A stretch of DNA of 64,000 nucleotides from Candidatus Roseilinea sp. (GTDB taxonomy: Bacteria; Chloroflexota; Anaerolineae; J036; Brachytrichaceae): assembly GCA_026003755.1 (NCBI GenBank), contig BPHV01000002.1, positions 372,001 through 436,000 on the forward strand, in the 5' to 3' direction. Positions 34,734 through 43,092 of the stretch are shown here, piece by piece. Below the pieces are notes generated by a model that worked only from the letters and a program-made list of their open reading frames with translations, made no database searches and was not told the origin of the DNA. The position numbers and the translations under genes were made by a program. Each line of letters begins with the position of its first letter. Within the stretch, counting starts at the first letter, position 1.

Positions 34734-36434
34734 ATGCTGACGGAACTGCGCGTGCGCGATTTCGCGATCATCGAGTCGCTCGACATCGAGTTCGCGCCGG
34801 GGCTGAACGTGCTCACCGGCGAGACCGGCGCCGGCAAGTCCATCATCGTAGATTGCATCGCGCTGCTGTTGGGCGACCGCGCCGAGGCGAACATGGTGCG
34901 CGCCGGCGCGCCGGCGGCTTGGGTCGAGGGCGTCTTCTCGTGCGACGGCGCAGCGCGCGCGCAGGTAGAAGCGACGCTGGCCGAACACGGCATCGAATGC
35001 GACGAACCCGGCCAACTGACGCTGGCCCGCGAGGTGCGCGCCAACGGCCGATCGATCGCCCGGGTGAACGGACGGGCGGTGAGCCAACACACGCTGCGCG
35101 CGCTGGGCGAACTGCTGGTGGACGTGCACGGCCAAAGCGAGCACCTCTCGCTGCTGCGGGTGAAAGAACATGTGAACCTGCTCGACCGCTACGCCGGTTT
35201 GTGGGCGCTGCGCCAGCGCGTCGCGGCCAAAGTGGGCGAGTTGCGCGCCGTGCGCCGTCGGCTGGACGAGCTGCAACACGGCGAGCGCGAACGCGCCCGA
35301 CGCGTGGATATGCTCAAGTTCCAAATCGAAGAAATTCGCGCCGCCCGCCTTAAACCCGGTGAAGAAGCAGCGCTGCTGGAGGAGCACACCCGCTTAGCCA
35401 ACGCCGAAGCGCTGGCTGCCTATGCCGACGAAGCGCATGCGGCCCTCTATGAGTCCGCGCGTGGCGCGCCGGCCGCGCTCGACTTGATCGCCCAGGCCAT
35501 GCGCGCCATCGCCAACCTGACGCGCTTCGACAGCCGGTTCGAGGAATACCATCAATCGCTTGCCGAAGCAAACGCCATCATCGCCGAAGTCGCGCGCACG
35601 CTGCGCGACTATCGCGACGCGATCGAGTTCAACCCGCAGCGGCTGCAAAAGGTCGAAGACCGGCTCGAGCTGATCAAAAAGCTCAAGCGCAAATATGGCG
35701 AGACGGTCGAGGCGGTGATCGCCTTCGCCGAGCAAGCCGAAGCCGAACTGGACCAGATCGAGCACAGCGCAGCACACATTGAGGCCTTACAACAGCAAGC
35801 TCAACAACTGACGCGGGAAATCGCCGAGATCAGCAGCGAGCTCTCCGGCGCGCGACAAGAGGCGGCAACGCGCCTCGCCCAGGGCGTCGAGGCGGAGCTG
35901 CAAGACCTGCGCATGGGGAGCGCGCGTTTCGCTGTGCAGATCACGCCGCAGGAGCCGGACGCTACCGGCGCCGACCATGTCGAGTTCATGATTGCGCCGA
36001 ACGCAGGCGAAGGGTTGAAGCCGCTGGCGAAGATCGCCTCGGGGGGCGAAACGGCGCGCCTGATGTTGGCGCTGAAGGCGACTCTCTCGCTGGCCGACAA
36101 CACGCCGACGCTGATCTTCGACGAGATTGACCAGGGCATCGGCGGGCGCATCGGCACGGTCGTCGGACAAAAGCTGTGGCGACTGGCGCGCGCCCACCAG
36201 GTGATCTGCATCACCCACTTGCCCCAACTGGCCAGCTTCGGGGACGCCCACTTCAAAGTCGAGAAAATCCAGCGCCACGGGCGCACGATGACGGCGGTGC
36301 GCCCGCTCGATCGCAAAGCGCGCCTGGAGGAGCTGGCCCAGATGCTGGGCACGACCGGCAAAGCCGGTGCAGCCGGCGCCGCTCAATTGCTCGACGAGGC
36401 CGAGCATTGCAAAGCGACGGCCACAGCAGTGTGA
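34734..36434 (+). CDS. recN: DNA repair protein RecN
   Basis: 566 residues from the ATG at 34734, chosen because MLTELRVRDFAIIESLDIEF is the family N-terminus. The SMC-like ATPase has Walker A LTGETGAGKSIIVDCI, the RecN-specific VDVHGQSEHLSLL region, two central coiled coils (about residues 145-370), the signature IASGGETARLMLALK and Walker B LIFDEIDQGIGG. RecN gathers broken ends during double-strand break repair. No GAAC-N4-GTTC box is found directly before it, although recN is often in the SOS regulon. It ends 10 nt from the convergent homoserine dehydrogenase. Confidence 0.95.
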   Translation: MLTELRVRDFAIIESLDIEFAPGLNVLTGETGAGKSIIVDCIALLLGDRAEANMVRAGAPAAWVEGVFSCDGAARAQVEATLAEHGIECDEPGQLTLAREVRANGRSIARVNGRAVSQHTLRALGELLVDVHGQSEHLSLLRVKEHVNLLDRYAGLWALRQRVAAKVGELRAVRRRLDELQHGERERARRVDMLKFQIEEIRAARLKPGEEAALLEEHTRLANAEALAAYADEAHAALYESARGAPAALDLIAQAMRAIANLTRFDSRFEEYHQSLAEANAIIAEVARTLRDYRDAIEFNPQRLQKVEDRLELIKKLKRKYGETVEAVIAFAEQAEAELDQIEHSAAHIEALQQQAQQLTREIAEISSELSGARQEAATRLAQGVEAELQDLRMGSARFAVQITPQEPDATGADHVEFMIAPNAGEGLKPLAKIASGGETARLMLALKATLSLADNTPTLIFDEIDQGIGGRIGTVVGQKLWRLARAHQVICITHLPQLASFGDAHFKVEKIQRHGRTMTAVRPLDRKARLEELAQMLGTTGKAGAAGAAQLLDEAEHCKATATAV

Positions 36435-36444
36435 CGGTCACCCC

Positions 36445-37509
36445 TCAAGGGCGCATCGCGCGCGACAAACTCACCATGTCGCCCAGGACGCCGCTCGCCG
36501 TCACTTCCTGACCTGCGCCGCGACCGCTCACGGCCAGGGGATTGTCGCTGAAGTAGCGCGTGTGAAAGACGACGATGCTGTCGCTGCTGCGGATGCTGCC
36601 CAGCTTGCTCTCCGGCGCAGCGCCCACCAGCCCAACGCGCAGTTTGCCGTCGGCGATCTCAGCAGCATAGCGGAGCTTGCGGCCGCCGGCGGTCAGCTCG
36701 GCGGCGCGTCGCTTCATCGGCGCGTCGAGCGCATCGGCCTCGCGCAAGAATTCATCAACGCTCAAAGCATCCATCTCCGGCGGATACAGCGACTCGACGG
36801 CGACATCCTGCATTTCTAAGCGGTAGCCCAACATGCGAGCCAGGATGAGCGCCTTGCGCGCAGCATCCAGTCCGCCCAGATCTTGGCGCGGATCGGGTTC
36901 GGTGTAGCCCTTCGCCTTTGCGTCGCGCACGGCCTGACCGAACGGCACGCCGGCCTCCAATTGAGACGAAAGGAAGCCCAGCGTGCCGCTGAGTGCGCCT
37001 TCGATGCGCAGGATGTCGTCGCCGCTGTCGAGGAGCGTGTTCAGCGTGCTGATGACGGGCAATGCAGCGCCGCAGGTCGTCTCCCAACGTGCGCGCGCGT
37101 CGGCGATGGCATCCCACCAGCTCAAGTCGCCGGCCAGCGGGAGCTTATTCGCCAACACCACGCCCATGCCACACGCCTTCGCCTTCATCAGCCAGGGCAC
37201 GGTGGCGGCGGTCGCCGTCGTATCCACCACGATGGTATGCGCAGGGAGGGAGTCCGGGGGGGGCGGCGGCGCGTCGTCGGCGAGGCGCTCGCCGCGGCCT
37301 TTGCGTTCGAGCAGATCGTGGATCGCCGCATCGGACAAGCCGGATGGTGCCACGACGGACGAAGCGCTATCGGCGACGCCGACGATCACAAAGCGCAGCC
37401 GGTTGCGCTGCGCGTGGCGGGCGCGCGCGGCGAGGATTTGCCGAGCCAGCGCGCGCCCCACGCCGCCGAACCCCAGCAAGAACACGGGTTGAGCATACAG
37501 GTCACTCAT
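36445..37509 (-). CDS. hom: Homoserine dehydrogenase
   Basis: 354 residues from the ATG at 37509. The NAD-binding motif FLLGFGGVGRALARQI is at the N-terminus, followed by VVDTTATAATVPWLMKAKACG, VVLANKLPL, the GALSGTLGFLSSQLE substrate region, KGYTEPDPRQDLGGLDAARK (catalytic Lys/Asp region) and GRGAGQEVTASGVLGDM. It reduces aspartate semialdehyde to homoserine for threonine and methionine synthesis. There is no C-terminal ACT domain, so it is the short form. A poly-Pro stretch (APPPPPDS) encoded by a G8 run on the plus strand (37256-37263) marks a variable loop. A TATACT box lies 14 nt upstream. Confidence 0.88.
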   Translation of the reverse strand: MSDLYAQPVFLLGFGGVGRALARQILAARARHAQRNRLRFVIVGVADSASSVVAPSGLSDAAIHDLLERKGRGERLADDAPPPPPDSLPAHTIVVDTTATAATVPWLMKAKACGMGVVLANKLPLAGDLSWWDAIADARARWETTCGAALPVISTLNTLLDSGDDILRIEGALSGTLGFLSSQLEAGVPFGQAVRDAKAKGYTEPDPRQDLGGLDAARKALILARMLGYRLEMQDVAVESLYPPEMDALSVDEFLREADALDAPMKRRAAELTAGGRKLRYAAEIADGKLRVGLVGAAPESKLGSIRSSDSIVVFHTRYFSDNPLAVSGRGAGQEVTASGVLGDMVSLSRAMRP

Positions 37510-37523
37510 CGCACACCGGCGCG

Positions 37524-37531
37524 AGTATAAT
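37524..37531. promoter_or_regulatory. Overlapping divergent -10 boxes (homoserine dehydrogenase and RNase J)
   Basis: The sequence AGTATAAT reads TATAAT on the plus strand (37526-37531) and TATACT on the minus strand (37529-37524). The plus promoter would give RNase J a 5' leader of about 190 nt. That leader (37540-37731) has no gene that can be recognised. Confidence 0.4.
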
Positions 37532-37731
37532 AGGAGGGCAACGACACACAAAGAACGATGTCTGCCCCCAATCGTCACCACCACGCATGAGCGCCTGTTC
37601 GCATGGCGCGGTGATGCACCTGCAGCGATTTCCTCTTGTGCGAGCGCATCCCTCCTCGACGCCCATGAGGGCTGACAGCGCGTTGCAAGCGCACAGGTCA
37701 TGCGCGCCGCGTTCACCTTTGTCATCAAACC

Positions 37732-39381
37732 ATGTCAGCTAAACCTCTGAAGTGGATACCCATCGGCGGGCTCGGCGAAGTGGGTAAGAACATGATGATG
37801 TTCGAGTACGGCGAGGACATCCTGCTCATCGACGCCGGCATCATGTTCCCCGAGTCCGATATGCTCGGCGTAGACGCCGTGATTCCGGACTACGGTTTTC
37901 TAAAGGAGAAGCGCGGGCGAGTGCGCGCGCTCATCATCACACATGGTCACGAGGATCACACCGGCGCAATCACTCACGTCGTCCGCGACTTTCCCGGCGT
38001 GCCGATCTACACCATGCCGCTCACGCGCGGTCTGCTCGAAGTTAAGCTGAAGGATGCCAAATTGCTCAGCCAGACGAAGATTCACACCGTTGCCGCCGAT
38101 AGCGAAATTACCCTCGGGCCGTTCAAGGTGGAATTCTTCCGCATGTGTCATAGCATCCCCGATAACGTGGGAGTGGGCATCACCACGCCGGCGGGATTGG
38201 TGGTGCACAGCGGCGACTTCAAGTTCGACCATACGCCGGTGGACGGCAAGCCATCGAACTTCGCCAAACTGGCCGAGTTCGCCGGACGCAATGTGCTCGC
38301 GCTGTTTGCGGATAGCACCAACGCCGAGATTGCCGGCACCACGCCCAGCGAGCGCGCCATCGAGCCGACGTTCGAGCATATTTTCCGCGACGCGAAAGGC
38401 CGTGTCATTGTGGCCACCTTTGCCTCGCTGGTCTCGCGCGTGCAACAGGTGGTGAACGTGTGCGACATCTACGGTCGCAAGCTCGCCCTGGCCGGCGCCA
38501 GCATGATTGAGAACGTCAAAATGGCCCAGAAGATGGGCTATTTGGAGATCCCCGACGGCATGCTGATCCGGCTGGAGGAAGCCAACAAGATGAAGCCCGA
38601 CCAGGTCGCCATCATGGCCACCGGCACACAAGGCGAACCGGGCGCGGTGCTCGGTCGGATGGCGGCGGGCAAACATCCGGTCCTCAACGTCATGCCCGGC
38701 GATACGATCGTCATGTCGGCGCACCCCATCCCCGGCAATGAGGAATATATTCACCGCATCATCAACCGCTTGTTTCAAAAGGGCGCCGAGGTGCTCTACG
38801 ATCCGGTCGCCAAGGTGCACGTCTCCGGCCATGCCAGCCAGGAAGAGCAGAAGCTGTTGATGAGCTTGATCCGCCCCAAGTATTTCATCCCGATCCACGG
38901 CGAACTGCGCATGTTGAAGGCGCATGCGCGCCTGGCGCACGAGTTGGGCATCTCTCCCGATCGCACCTTCGTTGTCGAGAACGGCACGCCGATCGAGTTT
39001 AACAACGGCGAGGCGCGACAGTTGGATCGCATCCCAGGGGGCTATGTGTTCGTGGATGGCAGCGGCGTGGGCGACATCGGCAGAGCGGTCATTCGCGATC
39101 GGGAGGCGTTGGCGCGCGACGGCTTCGTCATCGTCGTGATTCGGCGCGACGCAGAAGGTCGGCTGGCCGAGAAGCCGGAGATCATCACCCGCGGCTTCAT
39201 CTACATGAAAGACTCCGCGCCGCTCTTGCAGAGCATGTCCCAGGCTGTGGCCGATGCGCTATGCGACATCACCGGCGCGACGAGCACCGGCGCGATCCGC
39301 GAACGGGCAATTGATGCGCTCAACCGGCTGATCTACAGCGAGACCAAGCGTCGGCCGATGATCGTCGCCATCGTCACTTGA
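37732..39381 (+). CDS. rnj: Ribonuclease J
   Basis: 549 residues. The metallo-beta-lactamase motif HGHEDHTGAI is at about residue 72, followed by the beta-CASP part: DSTNAEIAGTTPSE, IVATFASLVSRVQQV, ATGTQGEPGAVL, and VHVSGHASQEEQ. The C-terminal domain includes IPIHGELRMLKAHA and a final KRRPMIVAIVT. RNase J is a 5'-3' exonuclease and endonuclease that matures rRNA and degrades mRNA. Its stop overlaps the end of the convergent FHA gene by 8 nt. Its message appears to have a long leader, a feature compatible with autoregulation of RNA decay. Confidence 0.95.
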   Translation: MSAKPLKWIPIGGLGEVGKNMMMFEYGEDILLIDAGIMFPESDMLGVDAVIPDYGFLKEKRGRVRALIITHGHEDHTGAITHVVRDFPGVPIYTMPLTRGLLEVKLKDAKLLSQTKIHTVAADSEITLGPFKVEFFRMCHSIPDNVGVGITTPAGLVVHSGDFKFDHTPVDGKPSNFAKLAEFAGRNVLALFADSTNAEIAGTTPSERAIEPTFEHIFRDAKGRVIVATFASLVSRVQQVVNVCDIYGRKLALAGASMIENVKMAQKMGYLEIPDGMLIRLEEANKMKPDQVAIMATGTQGEPGAVLGRMAAGKHPVLNVMPGDTIVMSAHPIPGNEEYIHRIINRLFQKGAEVLYDPVAKVHVSGHASQEEQKLLMSLIRPKYFIPIHGELRMLKAHARLAHELGISPDRTFVVENGTPIEFNNGEARQLDRIPGGYVFVDGSGVGDIGRAVIRDREALARDGFVIVVIRRDAEGRLAEKPEIITRGFIYMKDSAPLLQSMSQAVADALCDITGATSTGAIRERAIDALNRLIYSETKRRPMIVAIVT

Positions 39382-40108
39382 ACGCCTCCTGTTCCGCGCC
39401 CCCTCCTTGCGGGAAGAGAACCACGCCGAGGCCGCTGCGGATGATCAGGTAACGCGGCCGGGCTGGGTCCGGCTCAATCTTTCGGCGCACGCGATAGATC
39501 AGCTCATGTAAGCTGTCTCGGTGGCGCCGGGCGCCCCACACGGCCTGAATCACCGCGTCGTAATCGCACACGTTGTTGGCGTGTTGCATGAGATATTTCA
39601 TCAAGCGGTACTCGGTGTGCGAGAGGAAGGCCGACAACCGCTTGCCGTCGCGCCACACCGTCGCGCTGGGACTGATCCACAAGCCGACTTGCACGGCGGG
39701 CGACTCGGCCGGTTGGGCTGACGGCGCAGTGCACAGCGCGACATCAGCCGCATCCTCCGCCGGCATAGTGTCGCCCAGATAGCAAAACACGACGTCGAAC
39801 GAATCGCCGATCCGGATATTGTCGCCGCTCGACAACTTGGCTCTTTCCTTGCGCAGCAACCGGCCGTTCACCATCGTGCCGTTACGGCTGTAATCCTCCA
39901 AGAACCACGCGCCATCCTCAAACACCAGGCGGGCATGTTCGCGCGAAGCGCGCAGGTCATCGGGGGGGAGCGGGATGTCATGTGGGCCAAGCACGCCACG
40001 ACCGATGCGCACGACAGGCGCGCGCAGGCCATAGCGTTCATGAGAGCGTCTGTTCGATCGCAGCAGCGCTACTTGCAGCGATGGGACCTGGCTTGACGAC
40101 ACGCTCAT
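39374..40108 (-). CDS. FHA domain-winged helix regulator
   Basis: 244 residues. Residues ~25-110 form an FHA domain with VRIGRGVLG, SREHARLVF, LEDYSRNGTMVNG and LSSGDNIRIGD, all the phosphothreonine-binding landmarks. The C-terminal ~95 residues are an OmpR/PhoB-type winged helix (LSHTEYRLMKYLMQHAN, VWGARRHRDSLHELIYRVRRKIE). There is no receiver domain, so instead of a response-regulator phosphoaspartate, a Ser/Thr-kinase signal may control DNA binding. No kinase is nearby. It is divergent from the deaminase-CYTH gene with 66 nt between the start codons. Confidence 0.85.
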   Translation of the reverse strand: MSVSSSQVPSLQVALLRSNRRSHERYGLRAPVVRIGRGVLGPHDIPLPPDDLRASREHARLVFEDGAWFLEDYSRNGTMVNGRLLRKERAKLSSGDNIRIGDSFDVVFCYLGDTMPAEDAADVALCTAPSAQPAESPAVQVGLWISPSATVWRDGKRLSAFLSHTEYRLMKYLMQHANNVCDYDAVIQAVWGARRHRDSLHELIYRVRRKIEPDPARPRYLIIRSGLGVVLFPQGGGAEQEAFK

Positions 40109-40118
40109 ACGCCCCTCA

Positions 40119-40124
40119 ATTCTA
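40119..40124 (-). promoter_or_regulatory. -10 box of the FHA regulator gene
   Basis: TAGAAT on the minus strand, 10 nt before the ATG at 40108. GAGGGG in the gap could also act as a ribosome binding site. Confidence 0.4.
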
Positions 40125-40162
40125 CGTGCTTTCTAAGTTTGTATGGGGCGTGCGGGCTGTGC

Positions 40163-40168
40163 TATAAC
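40163..40168 (+). promoter_or_regulatory. -10 box, leaderless type, of the deaminase-CYTH gene
   Basis: TATAAC ends 6 nt before the ATG at 40175. A TTGTAT (40139-40144) 18 nt upstream is a possible -35. It supports 40175 rather than an ATG at 40139 as the start. Confidence 0.45.
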
Positions 40169-40174
40169 GCCCTT

Positions 40175-42157
40175 ATGCAGCAAGCCGACATTTTGCTCAC
40201 CGGCGGCATCGTCATCACCATGGACGATGCCTTCCAGCAGTATCCGAACGGCGCTGTGGCCATTCGCGGCGATTCAATCGTCGCCGTCGGCGATGCCGAC
40301 CGAATCATGGCGACCTACACGGCAGGGGAGGTTATTGACTGTACAGGTTGCTGCATCATGCCCGGCCTGATCAATTGCCACACCCATACGCCGATGACGC
40401 TGCTGCGCGGCCTGGCCGACGACCTACGGCTGGACGTGTGGCTGTATGGCTACATGCTGCCCGTCGAGCGCAGGTTCGTCTCACCAGACTTTGTGGCGCT
40501 GGGCGCGCGTTTAGCGTGCGCCGAGATGATCCGCAGCGGGGTGACTTGCGTGAACGACATGTACTACTTCGAGGAGACCATCGCGCAGACCCTCGCCGAG
40601 GTTGGCCTGCGCGCGCTGTGTTCGCAGACTATCATGCAGTTCCCCACGCCGGATGCCTCCAGCGCCGACGAGAGCCTGGAGTCCACGGAGGCCTTCATCC
40701 GCAAGTGGAAGGGGCACCCGTTGATCACACCGGTGATCGCGCCACACGCGCCCTACACGTGCAGCGGCCCACTCATGCGCGCCTGCGCCGAGATCGCCAT
40801 CCAGCACGACGTGCCGTTGCACATCCACATTAGCGAGACCTTTCAAGAAGTGGAGGACAGCCGGCGCGAACACGGCATGCCGGTGGTGAATTGGGTCAAG
40901 AAGAACGGCGTGCTGGAGGCCAAGGTGATCGCCGCGCACTGCGTAGCGATAGACGCCGGGGAGATGCGCACGCTGCGCAACGCCGGCGCGACGGTGGCGC
41001 ACAACCCCTCCGCCAACCTCAAGCTGGCCAGCGGCATCGCCAACGTCACGCAGATGTTGAAGACCGGCCTCAACGTTGGCATCGGCACCGACGGCCCGGC
41101 CAGCAACAACGACCTCGATCACTTCGAGGAGATGCGGCTGGCCGCGCTGTTGGCCAAGGGCAGCACCCGCGATCCGGTCGCCGTGCCGGCGCGCACGGCC
41201 GTGCTGATGGCGACGCGCATGGGCGCGCACGCGCTGCACATCGGCCATGTCACCGGCTCGCTCGAAGCCGGCAAGCGCGCCGACGTGATCGTGCTCGAGC
41301 TGCGCAAGCTTCACAGCACGCCACAGTACTCCAGCATCGCCGCCGGCAGCGACGCCATCTACACGCAGATCGTGTACTCCAGCAAGGCCGGCGATGTGCG
41401 CGACGTGTTCGTGAACGGCAGGCCGCTCATGCGCGACCGCGTGTTGCTCACGCTGGACGAAGCGGCGATCGAAGCAGAGGCCAACCGGCTGGCGCAACAG
41501 ATCCACACCTTCCTCATCGCGCGCGAGGGCGACGTGTTGCGCAAGCTGGCAGCCATCGGCGGCGTGCAGCAAGAGGAGTCGTTCGAGGTGCAGGTCAAGG
41601 CACGCATCGGCGACCCACAACCGATCATCGAGATCATCAACAGCGGCGAGATCATCGTGGTGCGCCACGTGCACTACCGGCAATACGACACTTACTTCTT
41701 CTTCGAGGATGAGCCGTCGCGCCTGCGCTACCGCGAAGACGAGCGCGTGGACGAGCAGGGCAACGTGGTCGGCAGCCGCTATCGCCTGACGCTGGTGAGC
41801 GGCCAGAGTGAACGCGAATACCCACACTCCATCTTGCTCAGCCGGGTGCGCTTCATGTCGCCGGCCGACCGCAGCCTGCGCTTCTACCGCGAGTACTTCA
41901 AGCCCGCGCGCGAGGTGCAGGTCGAGAAAGATCGCCTGCGCTGGGAGGTGCTCTACGACGATGAGGAACTGTTCATCAACATCGACCGCATGGTGAATCC
42001 GGCGCACGACGGCTACTTTCTGGAGATCAAAAGCCGCACCTGGAGCAAGCGCGACGCCGAGCGCAAAGCTGCCGTGATCGGCAAGCTGCTGGCGCGCTTC
42101 GGCGTGAGCGACGACGCCGTGCTGCGGCAGGAGTATGTGCAGATCGCGCAGGGGTGA
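40175..42157 (+). CDS. MtaD-type amidohydrolase (S-adenosylhomocysteine/methylthioadenosine deaminase-like) fused to a CYTH domain
   Basis: 660 residues in one frame. Residues ~1-435 form an amidohydrolase of the MtaD/SsnA type with INCHTHTPMTLLRG, IHISETFQEVED, AAHCVAID, AHNPSANLKLASGI and IGTDGPASNNDLD (metal His/His/His/Asp and substrate Glu). These deaminate adenosine derivatives such as SAH and MTA. Residues ~468-660 look like a CYTH (triphosphate tunnel) domain: FEVQVKARI in place of ExExK, HYRQYDTYFFF, RLRYREDE, RYRLTLVSG and GYFLEIKSRTWSK near the end. CYTH enzymes hydrolyse triphosphates or cyclise ATP. The second Glu of ExExK is Gln. The fusion is not one I know as a described system. 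Confidence 0.75.
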   Translation: MQQADILLTGGIVITMDDAFQQYPNGAVAIRGDSIVAVGDADRIMATYTAGEVIDCTGCCIMPGLINCHTHTPMTLLRGLADDLRLDVWLYGYMLPVERRFVSPDFVALGARLACAEMIRSGVTCVNDMYYFEETIAQTLAEVGLRALCSQTIMQFPTPDASSADESLESTEAFIRKWKGHPLITPVIAPHAPYTCSGPLMRACAEIAIQHDVPLHIHISETFQEVEDSRREHGMPVVNWVKKNGVLEAKVIAAHCVAIDAGEMRTLRNAGATVAHNPSANLKLASGIANVTQMLKTGLNVGIGTDGPASNNDLDHFEEMRLAALLAKGSTRDPVAVPARTAVLMATRMGAHALHIGHVTGSLEAGKRADVIVLELRKLHSTPQYSSIAAGSDAIYTQIVYSSKAGDVRDVFVNGRPLMRDRVLLTLDEAAIEAEANRLAQQIHTFLIAREGDVLRKLAAIGGVQQEESFEVQVKARIGDPQPIIEIINSGEIIVVRHVHYRQYDTYFFFEDEPSRLRYREDERVDEQGNVVGSRYRLTLVSGQSEREYPHSILLSRVRFMSPADRSLRFYREYFKPAREVQVEKDRLRWEVLYDDEELFINIDRMVNPAHDGYFLEIKSRTWSKRDAERKAAVIGKLLARFGVSDDAVLRQEYVQIAQG

Positions 42158-42180
42158 GCGGGGAGCCGGTGCGCCGCCGG

Positions 42181-42672
42181 CTACAGCGCGAGCGCCATGC
42201 CGATCGTCCGATCGTCGTCGCCGGTCGGTGGGCGAAAGCGCTCAATCTCCCGGAAGCCCAGCGAGCGGTAGAGCGCCTGCGCCTCATGCATCGCTTCCAG
42301 CGTCTCCAAGCGAAGCATCGCATAGCCGGCCTGGCGCGCCGCTTCGATCAGCGCGACCACCAGCCCGCGCCCCACGCCCTGGCGGCGCGCTGTCGGCCGA
42401 ACGTAGAGCCGCTTGACCTCGCCGGTCAGCGCGTCCACCGGCTGCAGCGCGACCATGCCGGCGACCCGCGTCTCCGTCAGGCCGAGCAACAGCCGGCCGC
42501 GCGGCGGCGCATACGCTCCGGGGAGCTGCACCAGCTCCGCATCGAAGCTGTCGAATCAAGTACAGGCGCCGGTCGCGCCGGCCAGCGCGATCACCGCGTC
42601 ACGATATTCGCGCATCAACAGGCGCGCCTGGTCGAAGTGAACTTCGCTCCGGGCATGGATAATGCGTAACAT
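42181..42672 (-). pseudogene. GNAT family N-acetyltransferase interrupted by an in-frame TGA
   Basis: From ATG at 42672 the frame encodes MLRIIHARSEVHFDQARLLM and continues for 38 codons to a TGA (42558-42556). The same frame then goes on, FDSFDAELVQLPGAYAPPRG, to a normal GNAT core with RLYVRPTARRQGVGRGLV (acetyl-CoA-binding R/Q-x-x-G-x-G/A) and YRSLGFREIERF. With the stop ignored it is 163 codons, the usual GNAT length. The region after the stop lines up with a conserved FQxFxxEL-LPGxYAPP segment of a known GNAT group, so the gene was intact before a single-base nonsense change. A GTG at 42531 could still start the C-terminal 116 residues. The TGA could be an error, a true mutation or, less likely, recoded. 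Confidence 0.75.
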
Positions 42673-42702
42673 CACTCGAATGATAGTGTGGAGGAGATTC
42701 GC

Positions 42703-42987
42703 ATGGCAAAGCTAAATGACGCGCAGATTCAGGAGCGGCTGGCGCAAGCGGAAGGCTGGCGCTTGAACGAGGCCGGCGAGATCACCAAGACCTTTGTCTT
42801 CAGCGGCTTCCCTCAATCGCTCATGTTCGCCACGGCGGTCGGCGTGCTGGCCGAAGCGGCGCAGCACCACCCCGACATCACCATCCGGTGGAACAAGGTG
42901 ACGCTGGCGCTGACCACGCACGACGCCGGCGGCCTGACCGACAAGGACTTCGACCTCGCCCGGCAGATTGACGGGCTGCCGCATTGA
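42703..42987 (+). CDS. 4a-hydroxytetrahydrobiopterin dehydratase (pterin-4a-carbinolamine dehydratase)
   Basis: 94 residues from the ATG at 42703, preceded by GGAGGAG at 42690. The conserved motif EAAQHHPDITIRWNKVTLAL carries the two active-site His residues and the Pro-Asp, and THDAGGLTDKDFDLA follows. The enzyme dehydrates 4a-hydroxytetrahydropterin and recycles the cofactor of aromatic amino-acid hydroxylases, or takes part in molybdopterin/folate-type pterin metabolism. No phenylalanine hydroxylase is near. It is divergent from the broken GNAT gene, with a 30-nt gap. Confidence 0.92.
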   Translation: MAKLNDAQIQERLAQAEGWRLNEAGEITKTFVFSGFPQSLMFATAVGVLAEAAQHHPDITIRWNKVTLALTTHDAGGLTDKDFDLARQIDGLPH

Positions 42988-43092
42988 GCGCGCTGCCGTC
43001 GGGTAGGCGAAGGCGGCGCTTTCGCCTACCTGCTCACGCTACGGGTTCGCCTGCCCACACGCCCGCGGGGCGAACCCACCACCGTCGCACAG

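Noticed and set aside
34263-35387. Long open frames antisense to the aminotransferase and recN
   Set aside because: They are shadows caused by high GC codon use; the sense frames carry clear family motifs.
42556-42558. A selenocysteine codon in the GNAT gene
   Set aside because: No SECIS element or Sec machinery can be seen, and this GNAT group has no known need for selenium; nonsense mutation or error is simpler.
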